Source of the DNA: Fibrobacter sp.
GTDB lineage: Bacteria; Fibrobacterota; Fibrobacteria; Fibrobacterales; Fibrobacteraceae
Direction of reading: 5' to 3'
Length of the DNA stretch: 64,000 nucleotides
Assembly (NCBI GenBank): GCA_024398875.1
Contig: JAKSIJ010000009.1
Location: 35,835-99,834 of the forward strand
The stretch's first letter is position 1; every line of letters begins with the position of its first letter. The notes beneath the pieces were generated by a model, which was given only the letters and a program-made list of their open reading frames with translations, did no database searches and was not told the origin of the DNA. This document shows positions 28,420-37,576 of this stretch, piece after piece. The position numbers and the translations under genes are program-made.

Positions 28420-29973
28420 ATGATTTTCATTTTCATCCTGATATTCGGAGTGCTGTTCCTGTTTTGGAACATACGCGCCATCGCCCCCGGGAACAAAGGC
28501 AGCCTCACCGCCGGCACCATCGTAATACTACTCCCCATCTGCTTCTTTTTCCGCGAACACTTTTGGGCCTGCATCGGCCAAGCGTTTCTCTCGGTATGGC
28601 TCTGCGAGGCGCTACTCATTTACTTGGGGTGGTGGGCCGTACGGTTTATCCGGCGGGCATTCAGGCCAAAGCGGCCCCTACCGCCCAGTAGCGCCAAACG
28701 CGCCGCCAGAATCCTTCTTGTCGCAAGCATCGCAATCTCTGCAGGCATGTGCATCTACGGCGTGCATCACAACGACGACTACGTTATACGTAATGCTGAA
28801 TGCAGAATGCAGAATGCAGAATTAGAATCTGGCGATGTTAATGCAGAATGCGGAATGCGGAATTTTGTCGAGGCGAGTGGAACGGCCGAGCTTGCTCGGG
28901 CACTTCCAAGCCGAAGTCAAAATGAGTGCGAAGCACTAATGCAGAATGCAGAATTAAAATCAATCGCAGACTCCCTCGGACGTCATTGCGAGCCCGTAGG
29001 ACGCGGCAATCCAAGCGATTCTGGCATGGATTTTGCCGACGATTTCAGCGGCAATGTTGCCGGCGATTCCAGCGCAGATTCCGCAGTCAGTGCAAGCAAT
29101 AATTCAGCATTCAGCATTCATAATTCAGAATTCACAATCCTCTTCTTCAGCGACCTCCACCTAGATCCGCTCTTCAACGGCGAGAAATTGCAGCGCATGG
29201 TTCAAGATGCGAAGCGTCTCCATCCCGATTTAATCCTCTTCGGTGGCGACCTTGCCGACATGCATACCGACGCCCTCAATGAACTCGGCTACGATAGCCT
29301 CTTCCGGCAACTATCCGCTGCCGCTACTATAGCCGCAATCGCCGTCAACGGGAATCACGAAGGATATATGGAACGTAGCGGCAGCGATCCTCACGGATGG
29401 CTACGGCAAAACGGCTTCATCGTGCTGGACGATTCCACCGCCTGCACGAAAGTCGCCTGCATCACCGGCCGCACCGACACGCAGGTAGCACGCGCCCGTG
29501 GCATGGAACGCAAAACCCTCGCGCAGCTTTTGCCCAAGAATAAAACTCTCTCTCCCGAAAATGCACAGCCCATCCCTGAAACCGCGCAACAATCGCCAAA
29601 CACAACACAGCTCCCTCCATGTCATTGCAAGCCCAATTCTTCCTCACGTCATTGCGAGCCCACAGGGCGTGGCAATCTAAGCGATTCTACACTCAACAGT
29701 GCGCTCCCCTGGCTCCTCCTGGACCATCAACCCAAAGGAATCGAGCCCGAATACAGCGGCCGCCTGCCGGACCTAGCACTTTCGGGCCACACCCACGACG
29801 GGCAATTTTTCCCCGGCACCATCATCATCAACTGGGTCTGGCGTCTCGCCTACGGATTCGGCGAAATTGACGGCATCAAGTGGCTTGTCACAAGCGGTAT
29901 TGGCTCCTGGGGCCCTCCCGTCCGCGTCATGAGTGACACCGAAATGTGGTTCATTGAATTTAGAACAAAGTAA
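28420..29973 (+). CDS. Membrane metallophosphatase interrupted by in-frame repeat-derived insertions
   Basis: Three N-terminal hydrophobic helices (to about residue 115) precede a calcineurin-like phosphoesterase domain of the YkuE/YaeI type. Metal-ligand motifs are all present: SDLHLD (D245, H247), GGDLAD (D277), GNHE (311-314) and SGHTHDGQ (455-462). Between the membrane part and the catalytic domain, residues about 124-237 are translation of intergenic repeat DNA. A second such stretch (residues about 400-425, HCEPTGRGN) sits between GNHE and GHTH. The frame is kept throughout. Relatives act on membrane lipids such as UDP-diacylglucosamine; the substrate here is unknown. It is 4 bases after tmk. 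Confidence 0.82.
   Translation: MIFIFILIFGVLFLFWNIRAIAPGNKGSLTAGTIVILLPICFFFREHFWACIGQAFLSVWLCEALLIYLGWWAVRFIRRAFRPKRPLPPSSAKRAARILLVASIAISAGMCIYGVHHNDDYVIRNAECRMQNAELESGDVNAECGMRNFVEASGTAELARALPSRSQNECEALMQNAELKSIADSLGRHCEPVGRGNPSDSGMDFADDFSGNVAGDSSADSAVSASNNSAFSIHNSEFTILFFSDLHLDPLFNGEKLQRMVQDAKRLHPDLILFGGDLADMHTDALNELGYDSLFRQLSAAATIAAIAVNGNHEGYMERSGSDPHGWLRQNGFIVLDDSTACTKVACITGRTDTQVARARGMERKTLAQLLPKNKTLSPENAQPIPETAQQSPNTTQLPPCHCKPNSSSRHCEPTGRGNLSDSTLNSALPWLLLDHQPKGIEPEYSGRLPDLALSGHTHDGQFFPGTIIINWVWRLAYGFGEIDGIKWLVTSGIGSWGPPVRVMSDTEMWFIEFRTK
28789..29135. repeat. Repeat mosaic inserted in frame in the metallophosphatase gene
   Basis: Runs of AATGCAGAATGC type (28789-28830, 28838-28862, 28936-28960), an 80-bp repeat (28861-28940), a CGTCATTGCGAGC...GCGGCAATCC repeat (28980-29015) and AATTCAGCATTCA type runs (29100-29135) follow each other. 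All belong to families seen in intergenic DNA of this window (56370-56570, 59440-59476). A further CGTCATTGCGAGCC...GTGGCAATCTAAGCG copy is inside the same gene at 29648-29690. Confidence 0.85.
28861..28940 (-). repeat. 80-bp dispersed repeat, coding copy
   Basis: The reverse complement of this segment matches 56482-56561 over 80 bases with four substitutions by my alignment. Here it is translated as part of the metallophosphatase. The other copy is intergenic. Confidence 0.9.
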
Positions 29974-29977
29974 CTGC

Positions 29978-30133
29978 GAAGCAACCGTCATAATTCAACA
30001 CGACCGACGAAGTAAAAATTCGAAATAGATAACACGGCGAAGTAAAAATATGGAATAGGCAGCACAGCGAAGCAAAAGGCGCGATAAGCACGACGAAGTA
30101 AAACCCGCACAGTTTAGGTACGAAGTAGATAAT
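29978..30133 (+). repeat. Degenerate tandem repeat with GCGAAG(T/C)A core
   Basis: CGAAG(T/C)A recurs six times at roughly 25-35 base spacing (about 29978, 30014, 30043, 30069, 30095, 30120), usually followed by AAAA and a GATA-like segment. The units diverge too much for a CRISPR array. It fills the gap before the gene at 30134, whose start lies in the last unit. Confidence 0.55.
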
Positions 30134-30370
30134 ATGTTTTGCAATAGAATTTTAGGCACCACCCATCACGGCACATACAAGAAAGTCATCGACGTCCCTC
30201 TCCTCAAAGAGGAACTCACCGCCCGCTCCATCCGCTGCATCGCCCGCGATGGCGTCGAAATTGAGATGGAACTGTACGAAGACCTGCAAGAGGGCGACAT
30301 CGTGGCCGAAACCGAGCAGAACGTCTACGCCATCAAAATCTACGTCCCGAAAGAGAAAGGCAAAGCCTAA
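30134..30370 (+). CDS. Small protein resembling the UreE N-terminal domain
   Basis: The 78-residue product starts LGTTHHGTYKKVIDVPLL and continues RSIRCIARDGVEIEMELYEDL then QEGDIVAE, a beta-rich pattern like the N-terminal domain of urease accessory protein UreE. No urease genes are nearby and the metal-binding C-terminal half of UreE is absent. HH at residues 11-12 could bind metal. The start lies at the end of the tandem repeat, without a clear ribosome site. Identification is tentative. Confidence 0.55.
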   Translation: MFCNRILGTTHHGTYKKVIDVPLLKEELTARSIRCIARDGVEIEMELYEDLQEGDIVAETEQNVYAIKIYVPKEKGKA

Positions 30371-30416
30371 AAGTATCCAAAAGAATTAAATTTTAATTAA
30401 AACAACGGAGTATACG

Positions 30417-30794
30417 ATGAAAAAGATAATCACGATGGTAGCCGCTTTCGGCTTGGCAATGGCTTTCACCGCTTGTAGCGATGATTCCTCGTCTAATCCC
30501 GGCCCAAACACGGACTCAAATGGTCCAGGCATGGACAAAGATAACCAAACCAAGGGCGAAGCCTGCCTCATCAGTTATTCCGACGGGACCAAGAGATGCA
30601 ACACAGGAGCTACATCCGTGATGCTTTGCGGCGGAACCGGCTCCAGTGACGGAGTGACTTTCACCACTGAAGCTGTTGATAGCTGCCCCCCTGGTGCAAA
30701 TCTCAAGTGCGTTGACACTGACGGCAGTTTCTCTTACTTCTACGACGAAACCATGACCGAATGCCCAAGCCGGCTACAACCAGCCGCAGATTAA
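30417..30794 (+). CDS. Lipoprotein with Cys-rich mature part
   Basis: GGAG before ATG 30417. The signal MKKIITMVAAFGLAMAFTAC ends in lipobox FTAC (Cys20), followed by SDDSSSNPGPNTDSNGPG, the typical Fibrobacter flexible start. Six Cys residues in the mature part could form disulfides. No family recognised. A terminator follows 32 bases after the stop, so the gene is monocistronic or ends a short unit with 30134. Confidence 0.75.
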   Translation: MKKIITMVAAFGLAMAFTACSDDSSSNPGPNTDSNGPGMDKDNQTKGEACLISYSDGTKRCNTGATSVMLCGGTGSSDGVTFTTEAVDSCPPGANLKCVDTDGSFSYFYDETMTECPSRLQPAAD

Positions 30795-30825
30795 GCAACA
30801 AACACCCATTTCAAATCGCACCACG

Positions 30826-30852
30826 CCATCGCTCTATGAGCGATGGTTTTTG
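30826..30852 (+). terminator. Rho-independent terminator
   Basis: CCATCGCT (30826-30833) and AGCGATGG (30839-30846) form a perfect 8-bp stem with a 5-base loop, followed by TTTTTGATTATTTT. Confidence 0.88.
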
Positions 30853-30933
30853 ATTATTTTCATATGCGTCATCATTTGTCGCAGTCTTTTAATAATTTTA
30901 GGACATCCAAGATTTAAAAAAGTGAGATGAAAT

Positions 30934-33255
30934 ATGACAGACAACTATTTCAACAACGTCCTGAAAGACCTGGAAACCAATAAGAACGGGCGCAAAATCA
31001 AGATGGATTTTGTCACCCTCAAGTGCTACGAATACTGGATTCGTATGCTTCGGATGAATATCGGCAAGCCTAGTGCATCCGATTGCATAAACATTCTTCC
31101 CCAGGCAAGTTCCAAGCGAGTTATTGCCGACATCACAAAATACTTCGACCAGGAAAACGAAAGGGAACTGAAGGAAAATCCTTCCCTGAAGCTACCCGAC
31201 TCCGAAGACGATGACGACCTTTTTTCGGACTTCAAATATAAGCACAAAAGGGATTCCCATCTTTACGAGCAGCGCGCAAAAGCCGCGAAGCAATTGCGGA
31301 ATTATCTGCAACATTCCGGCATAGGCAATGGCGCAGAACACATAATTTGCCAGAATATCGACGACGAACCCATCTTTGACAAAAAAGCGCAAAAGGTCTT
31401 CTACCAAAGCCTTCTGAACGAACTGACTGCACAAATCAAGGCAAACGCGGGCTGCGCATCGGATTCCTATCTGAAGCGCCTGAAAACCCTCCAGAAAACA
31501 TTCGGGCTCACCGATGCGGAATTGGAATACGTCATTTATGTCAATATTTTCCAACACCATGATTTATGCGACAACCTGCGCCGCAGCCGCACAAACTGGA
31601 ACTGCGATTCGCGGGAAGTAGTGACGATTTTCTCCAGGCTGTTTCCAAAATTGAATGTGGGCAAACTTTTCGCAAGCGATTCCACACTCAAGAAGATGGA
31701 CATCGTCGATGACGACCTGGACCTTACCTACCGCATATCCAATTTCTTGGAGGGGCGAAGCGGAAGCAAGCTGGAAGACCTCTACTACAAGGAATACAAG
31801 GGAACGAATGTGCCTTACCAGGAACTGTGCCGCAATGACAAGGTAAAGCTCATGTTTGAAATGGTAAAGAACAATCCGGTGGGTTCCGGGCTGAACATCT
31901 TCTTTTATGGAGTCGAGGGGACGGGAAAAACGGAACTGGCGAAAGCTGTTGCCCATGAACTCAACATCCCCCTAGTCATGATTGCCATAAATACGAATGG
32001 CGACAACAAGAAGACCCAAAGCGGCGATTCCATTTCGGCTCGAATGGGAAGCATTCTTTTTGCCGCCCACAAATACAGGGAGCAGAAGGCCATTCTCTTG
32101 GTAGACGAAGCCGACATGATTCTGAACGATTGCGAAAAGGGCGCCTTGAACATATTCATGGAACAAATCAAAGTCCCCGTCATTTGGATTTCAAATAACA
32201 CTCGATGGATTGAGCCCAGTTCCATGCGGCGTTTTGACTTTTCCATTGAATTCGAAAGGCCCGATGCCGAAAAACGGCTTGCTATATGGAAATCCGTCAT
32301 TGCCGAACAACACGCCACAAAACTTTTGAGCGAAGAATCCGTAAAGCGCTTCGCCGACGAATTCATGGTGACGGCAGGGGGAATCACCCAAGCCATCTCC
32401 AAAGCCAAGAAATTATCGAAAGCAAACGGCAGCTTCGATGCCGAAAAGTTCGTCCGCGAAATGCTGTGCGCCCAATCCGATTTGATGGGCCTGTCCCGCG
32501 ATTTTTCGAAGCGCGATTCCGAATCCCATGCTCCAAGCTACATGCTGGACGTTTTGAACACGGATGTGGATATGGGCTATATGCAGCATGTTCTGCAGGC
32601 CTATGATGCAAAGTGGAAGCAGATGAAGGAAAGCGACAAGCCCGATTCCCTCAACGTGCTTTTCTATGGCGCACCGGGAACCGGCAAGACGGAACTGGCA
32701 AAATATTTCGCACGCTCGCTGAACCGGAAACTCCTCATCAGGAAGGCGAGCGATCTGCTCAATTGCTACGTGGGCGAAACGGAACAGAACATCCGCAGAA
32801 TGTTCCGCGAGGCAGAAGAGAAAAAAGCCATTCTCTTCCTGGACGAGGCTGACAGCATGATTCAGGACCGCAGCGGTGCAAGCCATAGCTGGGAAGTGAC
32901 GCAAGTGAACGAACTCTTGACACAGATGGAGAACTTCAAGGGGATTTTCATCGCGGCCACAAACTTCAACAAGAATCTGGACCAGGCCAGCCGCCGCCGA
33001 TTTGCACTGAAGGTGAAATTCAATTATCTGAAACCCGAGGGCATTGAAAAAACATGGCAGGCATTCTTCCCGCAGGTGGAATGTCCCGCAGAAGCCCGCG
33101 AAATGAAAATGCTTGCGCCCGGCGACTTCAACGCCGTCTACGGAACGCTCCGCTTCCTGGACCCGCGCGAGCAAACTGCCGATAAAATATTGCAATGTCT
33201 AAAACAGGAGGTAAACTGCAAGGATGACCGCGAAGGACGCCACATGGGGCTTTAG
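30934..33255 (+). CDS. Tandem AAA+ ATPase (two AAA modules)
   Basis: The first AAA module has Walker A GVEGTGKT at residues 326-333 and Walker B LLVDEAD near 388-394. The second has GAPGTGKT at 579-586 and LFLDEAD near 634-640. QASRRRFALKVKF after the second supplies an arginine-finger-like segment. About 310 N-terminal residues are helical and not recognisable (KMDFVTLKCYEYWIRMLRMN). Tandem AAA proteins of this kind remodel or unfold proteins. The WYL regulator starts 50 bases downstream on the same strand, so the two probably form one unit. Role unknown; the next genes are defence-like. Confidence 0.85.
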   Translation: MTDNYFNNVLKDLETNKNGRKIKMDFVTLKCYEYWIRMLRMNIGKPSASDCINILPQASSKRVIADITKYFDQENERELKENPSLKLPDSEDDDDLFSDFKYKHKRDSHLYEQRAKAAKQLRNYLQHSGIGNGAEHIICQNIDDEPIFDKKAQKVFYQSLLNELTAQIKANAGCASDSYLKRLKTLQKTFGLTDAELEYVIYVNIFQHHDLCDNLRRSRTNWNCDSREVVTIFSRLFPKLNVGKLFASDSTLKKMDIVDDDLDLTYRISNFLEGRSGSKLEDLYYKEYKGTNVPYQELCRNDKVKLMFEMVKNNPVGSGLNIFFYGVEGTGKTELAKAVAHELNIPLVMIAINTNGDNKKTQSGDSISARMGSILFAAHKYREQKAILLVDEADMILNDCEKGALNIFMEQIKVPVIWISNNTRWIEPSSMRRFDFSIEFERPDAEKRLAIWKSVIAEQHATKLLSEESVKRFADEFMVTAGGITQAISKAKKLSKANGSFDAEKFVREMLCAQSDLMGLSRDFSKRDSESHAPSYMLDVLNTDVDMGYMQHVLQAYDAKWKQMKESDKPDSLNVLFYGAPGTGKTELAKYFARSLNRKLLIRKASDLLNCYVGETEQNIRRMFREAEEKKAILFLDEADSMIQDRSGASHSWEVTQVNELLTQMENFKGIFIAATNFNKNLDQASRRRFALKVKFNYLKPEGIEKTWQAFFPQVECPAEAREMKMLAPGDFNAVYGTLRFLDPREQTADKILQCLKQEVNCKDDREGRHMGL

Positions 33256-33304
33256 GCCCCTTGCGCTCCTGCGCAATTAATATAAATTGCTATTGAGGAA
33301 TCTT

Positions 33305-34321
33305 ATGGCAGATACTACCCGCGGCGAACGCACCGTCCAACTCTTCGCACTCCTGATTTCAAACCCGAACAGGAGTTACACCATCAGCGATTTGATGGAG
33401 ACTCTGGGCATTCCCGAAAAGGAACGGCGCAACGTTCAACGCGATATGAACTTCCTTAGCAGTATGAATGGCGGCGCCTATATCTGCGCAAGCGGAAAAG
33501 GCCGGGCCTTCGTTTATCAATCCGCGATAAAGACTGCCGACCGCCTGCTGCTCCCGAATTTTGAAAACATGATGCTGCATTTCGTGTTCCTGCAGCGTAT
33601 CGCCAACATTTACCCCGCCACAAGCGACATCATCGCTTCGCTGCTCGATAAAATCAACAGTTCCCTGCCTTCCAGCGAAAAGCGAGCCGTCGAACTTTTG
33701 GCCAATGACCTGAATTCCAGAATTCTCTTCATGGGCACACCGCCAGATTTCGAAGAAAATGCCAGCGAAAAACTGAAAGTGATTCTGCAGGCCATTCACG
33801 AACACCGAAAAATAAACGTTGAATATGCCACGGAAAATGGAACGCAAACAAAAGTGCGCATCGCGCTGATGGTCATCATCTACCAGAATGAAATCTACAT
33901 CGGCTGCGAATCCCAAAGCCATGCGGGGTCCACTTACGTACTGAAATTCAGGCGCATCAAGAGCGTAAGCCTAACAAGGGAAACCTTCGAAGAAAACCCG
34001 AAAGTACTTGAAATGCTTCGCAAGCGCGTGCAACTCGGCTCCGCAATCTTGGGCACGCAAGACCCCAAGGCGGAGGATGTGGAAATCGTCTTCAGCAACC
34101 GGGCAAAATTCTTCCTGGAAGAAAAACCGTTCCATAGATCCATGCGAGTGAAGGAATTGAAAGACGGCTCACTTCTTGTGACTATGAAGGTGGAAGTGAA
34201 CGAGCTGCTTTTCCGCTGGGTGCTTTCGTACGGCGATTCCGCCGAAGTCGTGAAGCCCGCCTCGCTCCGCGAAAAACTCTACGACTTTTCGTCGTGGCTG
34301 TATTCGACGTATCATAGGTGA
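33305..34321 (+). CDS. WYL-domain transcriptional regulator
   Basis: I chose ATG 33305, preceded by GAGGA at the right distance; an in-frame ATG at 33287 adds six residues without a ribosome site. Residues 5-75 form a DeoR/HTH-type domain (LISNPNRSYTISDLMETLGI, KERRNVQRDMNFLSS). The middle (KINVEYATENGTQTKVRIALMVIIYQNEIYIGCES) is a WYL-type ligand domain, and a C-terminal WCX-like part follows. WYL regulators often control phage-defence loci and sense nucleic acids or nucleotides. Here it likely regulates the AAA+ gene or itself. It converges with the helicase operon. Confidence 0.85.
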   Translation: MADTTRGERTVQLFALLISNPNRSYTISDLMETLGIPEKERRNVQRDMNFLSSMNGGAYICASGKGRAFVYQSAIKTADRLLLPNFENMMLHFVFLQRIANIYPATSDIIASLLDKINSSLPSSEKRAVELLANDLNSRILFMGTPPDFEENASEKLKVILQAIHEHRKINVEYATENGTQTKVRIALMVIIYQNEIYIGCESQSHAGSTYVLKFRRIKSVSLTRETFEENPKVLEMLRKRVQLGSAILGTQDPKAEDVEIVFSNRAKFFLEEKPFHRSMRVKELKDGSLLVTMKVEVNELLFRWVLSYGDSAEVVKPASLREKLYDFSSWLYSTYHR

Positions 34322-34463
34322 GATGCAAAAGAAAGTATGTTTCAACTTTAAGTAACCTCTTGATATTAATCACTGAAAGCTGTTTATATACAAATTGATA
34401 TTTGTATTATATTTTATGGTCTTCGTAAAGTTTTTGTTTTTTGAGTCAATATGCTGAATCTAA

Positions 34464-36074
34464 TCAAATTTCTTTTGATTCCGGCGTAATTCTGATTCCG
34501 AGGGCAATGTCAAAATCAACCGGTTTCATCAGTTTGTCGTTTTCCGGTAATACATCACTCAACGTTTTCCAACGACGCCTTAAACGATTTATTTGTTCTT
34601 CTTCGGAAGAAAAGGTGAATGGAATGTAGAAGGACAATGGCTTAGATAGTTCTTCTTTTTTCGCTCCAGGATTGTTTATGCGCCAAACCCGTCCAAATCT
34701 CTGGATGATTCGGATAGGATTCCAGGCAAGTTCATAATGCAGAATCCAGGCATTCGTCTTCTGCAGGTCAATACCCTGCGAAAATTTATCCGTCACGATT
34801 AGATAACGAATCGTTCCTTTTTCATCGTTAAAATCGTCTATATATGCGTTAATCGTTGATGCAGAAAGTTTATTAGACAAATACTCAAGCTTCTCGGAAT
34901 TCTTTCCCAGAGCGGCCTTCAGTTTTTTTTCCAATTCCTTAGCAACACTATCCAAATGATGACAGAAAATCAGCAAATGACGCTCTTTCACGCAACTGCC
35001 TATAAAATCTGCCAAACATCGCACCTTAATTGAATCTGTGGCGAAAACAGATTGTTCTCTCTGGTATGGAAATTTTACTTCACTCTTTGCAATTCTTTTC
35101 CCAAGTCTAACGTAATCGTCAGCGAAATCGCATGCAGGAAAACGTTTTTTTAAGCGCTTAAACGACCTATTTTCTTTAAAATCCTCCTGAACTTTTCTTA
35201 AATCTTCAGATCTCTTCTGGAGGACAACCGGGAAAACCAAATGCGCCTTATGAGGTTTATTTGGCGTATTTATTTGTGTCAGGACATTAAACAATTCAAG
35301 GTCAGATTTAACCGCCTCTTGAGCGCATTCATCTTCAAAGTCAGCATTGTCATCAAAAGAATCTGCAGTATCAAAGATTTTGTCCATAGCTTCTGCAGAG
35401 GCTATAGGTGTAGCAGAAAGCAGCAGGACAAAAAGCGAGTTCTTTTTGCAATTTCCATATAGCAATCTTTGACGCCAAAACCTTTCCGCATTACTCGGAC
35501 TAGGGTCCACCCCATTTAGATATTCCCGATAATCATTAATCAAATCAAAGGAGTGCCACTCGTCAATGATAAAAAAAATTGGAGAATCTCCTAGATTATT
35601 TCTTAGGACTCTCGTGTCGCCATTAAACTCACCGAACCTATTGCTCGTACTAAAGAATTTAATATGACGGTAAGGATTAAAGGAGGCTTCTTTATAATCA
35701 TTTACTTCAATCTCTTTCTTTTCTTTTTTGTAGAACTCATACAAAAAATCTTCTTGTCTAACCGGATTTTTAAGAGGACGCCAATGCGGAACAAAAAAAT
35801 GTTTTTTCTTCCCGTCTCCCATCCAGTCGCCGGGACGTTGCCAAACGCGTTTCACATGGCCTTGATTCTGTGGCCATAAAACAACATTTACAGATTTTTT
35901 ATAAGCAGATTTCAATATACTTTGAATTGCAACACGAGTTTTTCCCCATCCTGTTGGAATGGACAGCGGAAAAACTTTTGTATACCCCTCAGGCTTTCCT
36001 TCACTCAAAAAATTTGCCATCAATGCACGAATAGCTTTGATACATTCTGTTTGGGCTCCACATACGGTCTTCAT
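34464..36074 (-). CDS. SF2 DExH helicase of a defence-like operon
   Basis: Motif I SIPTGWGKT (T41-T46), motif II DEWH (171-174), motif III LLLSATP, a C-terminal RecA fold with LIVTDKFSQGIDLQ and motif VI QRFGRVWR near residues 456-463 make this a superfamily 2 helicase of 536 residues. It is the third gene of a minus-strand operon after an unknown protein and a PLD-type protein. Only 8 bases separate it from the PLD gene. AT-rich codon use marks the operon as acquired. It is probably the motor of a nuclease complex acting on foreign DNA or RNA. Confidence 0.88.
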   Translation of the reverse strand: MKTVCGAQTECIKAIRALMANFLSEGKPEGYTKVFPLSIPTGWGKTRVAIQSILKSAYKKSVNVVLWPQNQGHVKRVWQRPGDWMGDGKKKHFFVPHWRPLKNPVRQEDFLYEFYKKEKKEIEVNDYKEASFNPYRHIKFFSTSNRFGEFNGDTRVLRNNLGDSPIFFIIDEWHSFDLINDYREYLNGVDPSPSNAERFWRQRLLYGNCKKNSLFVLLLSATPIASAEAMDKIFDTADSFDDNADFEDECAQEAVKSDLELFNVLTQINTPNKPHKAHLVFPVVLQKRSEDLRKVQEDFKENRSFKRLKKRFPACDFADDYVRLGKRIAKSEVKFPYQREQSVFATDSIKVRCLADFIGSCVKERHLLIFCHHLDSVAKELEKKLKAALGKNSEKLEYLSNKLSASTINAYIDDFNDEKGTIRYLIVTDKFSQGIDLQKTNAWILHYELAWNPIRIIQRFGRVWRINNPGAKKEELSKPLSFYIPFTFSSEEEQINRLRRRWKTLSDVLPENDKLMKPVDFDIALGIRITPESKEI

Positions 36075-36082
36075 AAAGTCTC

Positions 36083-37573
36083 CTATAGACGTTCAATTAA
36101 TGGCAGCCAATTCGAAAGAAGTATTTTTTCAGACTCCTGGAGGGCCTCTATTTTCATTGACTTCACCTTCGCAGCCTGACTCTTTATTTCCTTTATCAAT
36201 TTTTTATTGTTCACGATTTTTTCAATGGGAAAACGAACATTTACAAAGGAATGACTTTTCTTTTCATCAGTTTCAGGGAGTTCAGGAGGTTCATCTTGGG
36301 AAGGCAGCGAATCTTTTTCAGGATTTAATTCGCCCATCGTGATCAAATTAAACAATCGAGAAAACTCGTTCGATGTTTCACGAACGCTTGCAGGAGGTGG
36401 GCCTTGAACTTTTCGTTCCACATCGACTTCAACCCAATCATCATTCTCTTTTCGACGTGCTAGCAGATGGTAAAAAAAATCATCAACAAACACTAACTGA
36501 AGTTTATATGGATCATAATCAAAAGACCCGTCAGCATTCGTACAATATATTTTTTCAAGTTTCCTCTGTTCTTTTTTTGACGAGAACAATGATTCAATTT
36601 CGGCCTTAAGCTTTCTTAATTCAAAGCCTTTGCTTGAATCCACTACAGAGTAACCTTGTTCATCTTCGTAGGAATAATCGGAATCGTCATACGTTCCGGA
36701 ACGGCCACCGTTACGGACTTCCCATATCGATTCTTTACGAAGCATTTGGATTATACTCTTGTATATAGACTTACACGCACTTACACCTTCAAAGAAAACG
36801 CCACTTTCCACATTTTCTTTATTTTCTTTAGTTTCCATCGCTGCTCTGGTAAAATTGGCGGAGCCAATATACGCCCACACAGTCTGTTTCTTTGAATTCT
36901 CTAAGAAAAGACATTTGGCATGGGGAAACGGATTAAGTTCCTTTGCAACGTATCGCCCAACAATCTTTTTTCCAACATCCTTATAATCCACCCAGCAATT
37001 ACTTAATGCATGACGAGTATATATAGATATGTTTTGAATGGCGTCAACACCTGATATTTTTTCCAGGACACTCGTAGACCCCCACGGAGAAAAAACGTGA
37101 GCATTCAAATTAGTGAGTCTCAAACTCTTTATACTGTCCTTCATGGCCTTAAAAAACAAAGAATTCTGCTCAATCTTTGTAATCCCTGCTTCACCAACAT
37201 GAACAACCAGATGCTTAGTAGGCGTCTTGTCAAACCACTTACGAACATCGTTTTTATGTTTTCCAGAAATGGGTAAAGACAACAAAACATTCTGTGATGT
37301 ATTCGTACTTTTCCGGAGGTTGCCAGTCCAAAGCCACAAGGCACTTCGTGATCCATCATCTTTCAGTAAAACCTTTGCATGAAGAACTTTATCGGAGAAG
37401 GCTTTACCTTTAAAAATTTTATCATGAAGAGACTTGTCATAAGAAGCTGCTGGAGCCTTCAGCCCACCATAGCACACATACAGTTTTTCAATTTGAGCGT
37501 CAAAGCCCTTCACAATTTTTTCCAATATAGTGGCATGAGCACTATAAGTTGCAATGTAGACTTTTGCACTCAT
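36083..37573 (-). CDS. Phospholipase D-superfamily (HKD) nuclease-like protein
   Basis: Two HxK motifs are visible: LHAKVLLKDDG (H65, K67) with WTGN at 82-85, and PHAKCLFLEN (H218, K220) with IGSANFT at 236-242. This is the two-motif layout of PLD-type phosphodiesterases, many of which cut DNA in restriction and defence systems. The last 200 residues are charged and not recognised (RKLEKIYCTNADG, RKVQGPPPASVRETSNEFSRLF). It sits between the helicase and an unknown protein with very short gaps (8 and 3 bases), so the three act together. Helicase plus PLD recalls DISARM drmA/drmC and Azaca-like sets, but the match is not close enough to name. Confidence 0.82.
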   Translation of the reverse strand: MSAKVYIATYSAHATILEKIVKGFDAQIEKLYVCYGGLKAPAASYDKSLHDKIFKGKAFSDKVLHAKVLLKDDGSRSALWLWTGNLRKSTNTSQNVLLSLPISGKHKNDVRKWFDKTPTKHLVVHVGEAGITKIEQNSLFFKAMKDSIKSLRLTNLNAHVFSPWGSTSVLEKISGVDAIQNISIYTRHALSNCWVDYKDVGKKIVGRYVAKELNPFPHAKCLFLENSKKQTVWAYIGSANFTRAAMETKENKENVESGVFFEGVSACKSIYKSIIQMLRKESIWEVRNGGRSGTYDDSDYSYEDEQGYSVVDSSKGFELRKLKAEIESLFSSKKEQRKLEKIYCTNADGSFDYDPYKLQLVFVDDFFYHLLARRKENDDWVEVDVERKVQGPPPASVRETSNEFSRLFNLITMGELNPEKDSLPSQDEPPELPETDEKKSHSFVNVRFPIEKIVNNKKLIKEIKSQAAKVKSMKIEALQESEKILLSNWLPLIERL

Positions 37574-37576
37574 AAA

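Noticed and set aside
29978..30133. CRISPR-like array
   Set aside because: Units are degenerate and unevenly spaced, there are no unique spacers of constant length, and no cas genes occur in the window.
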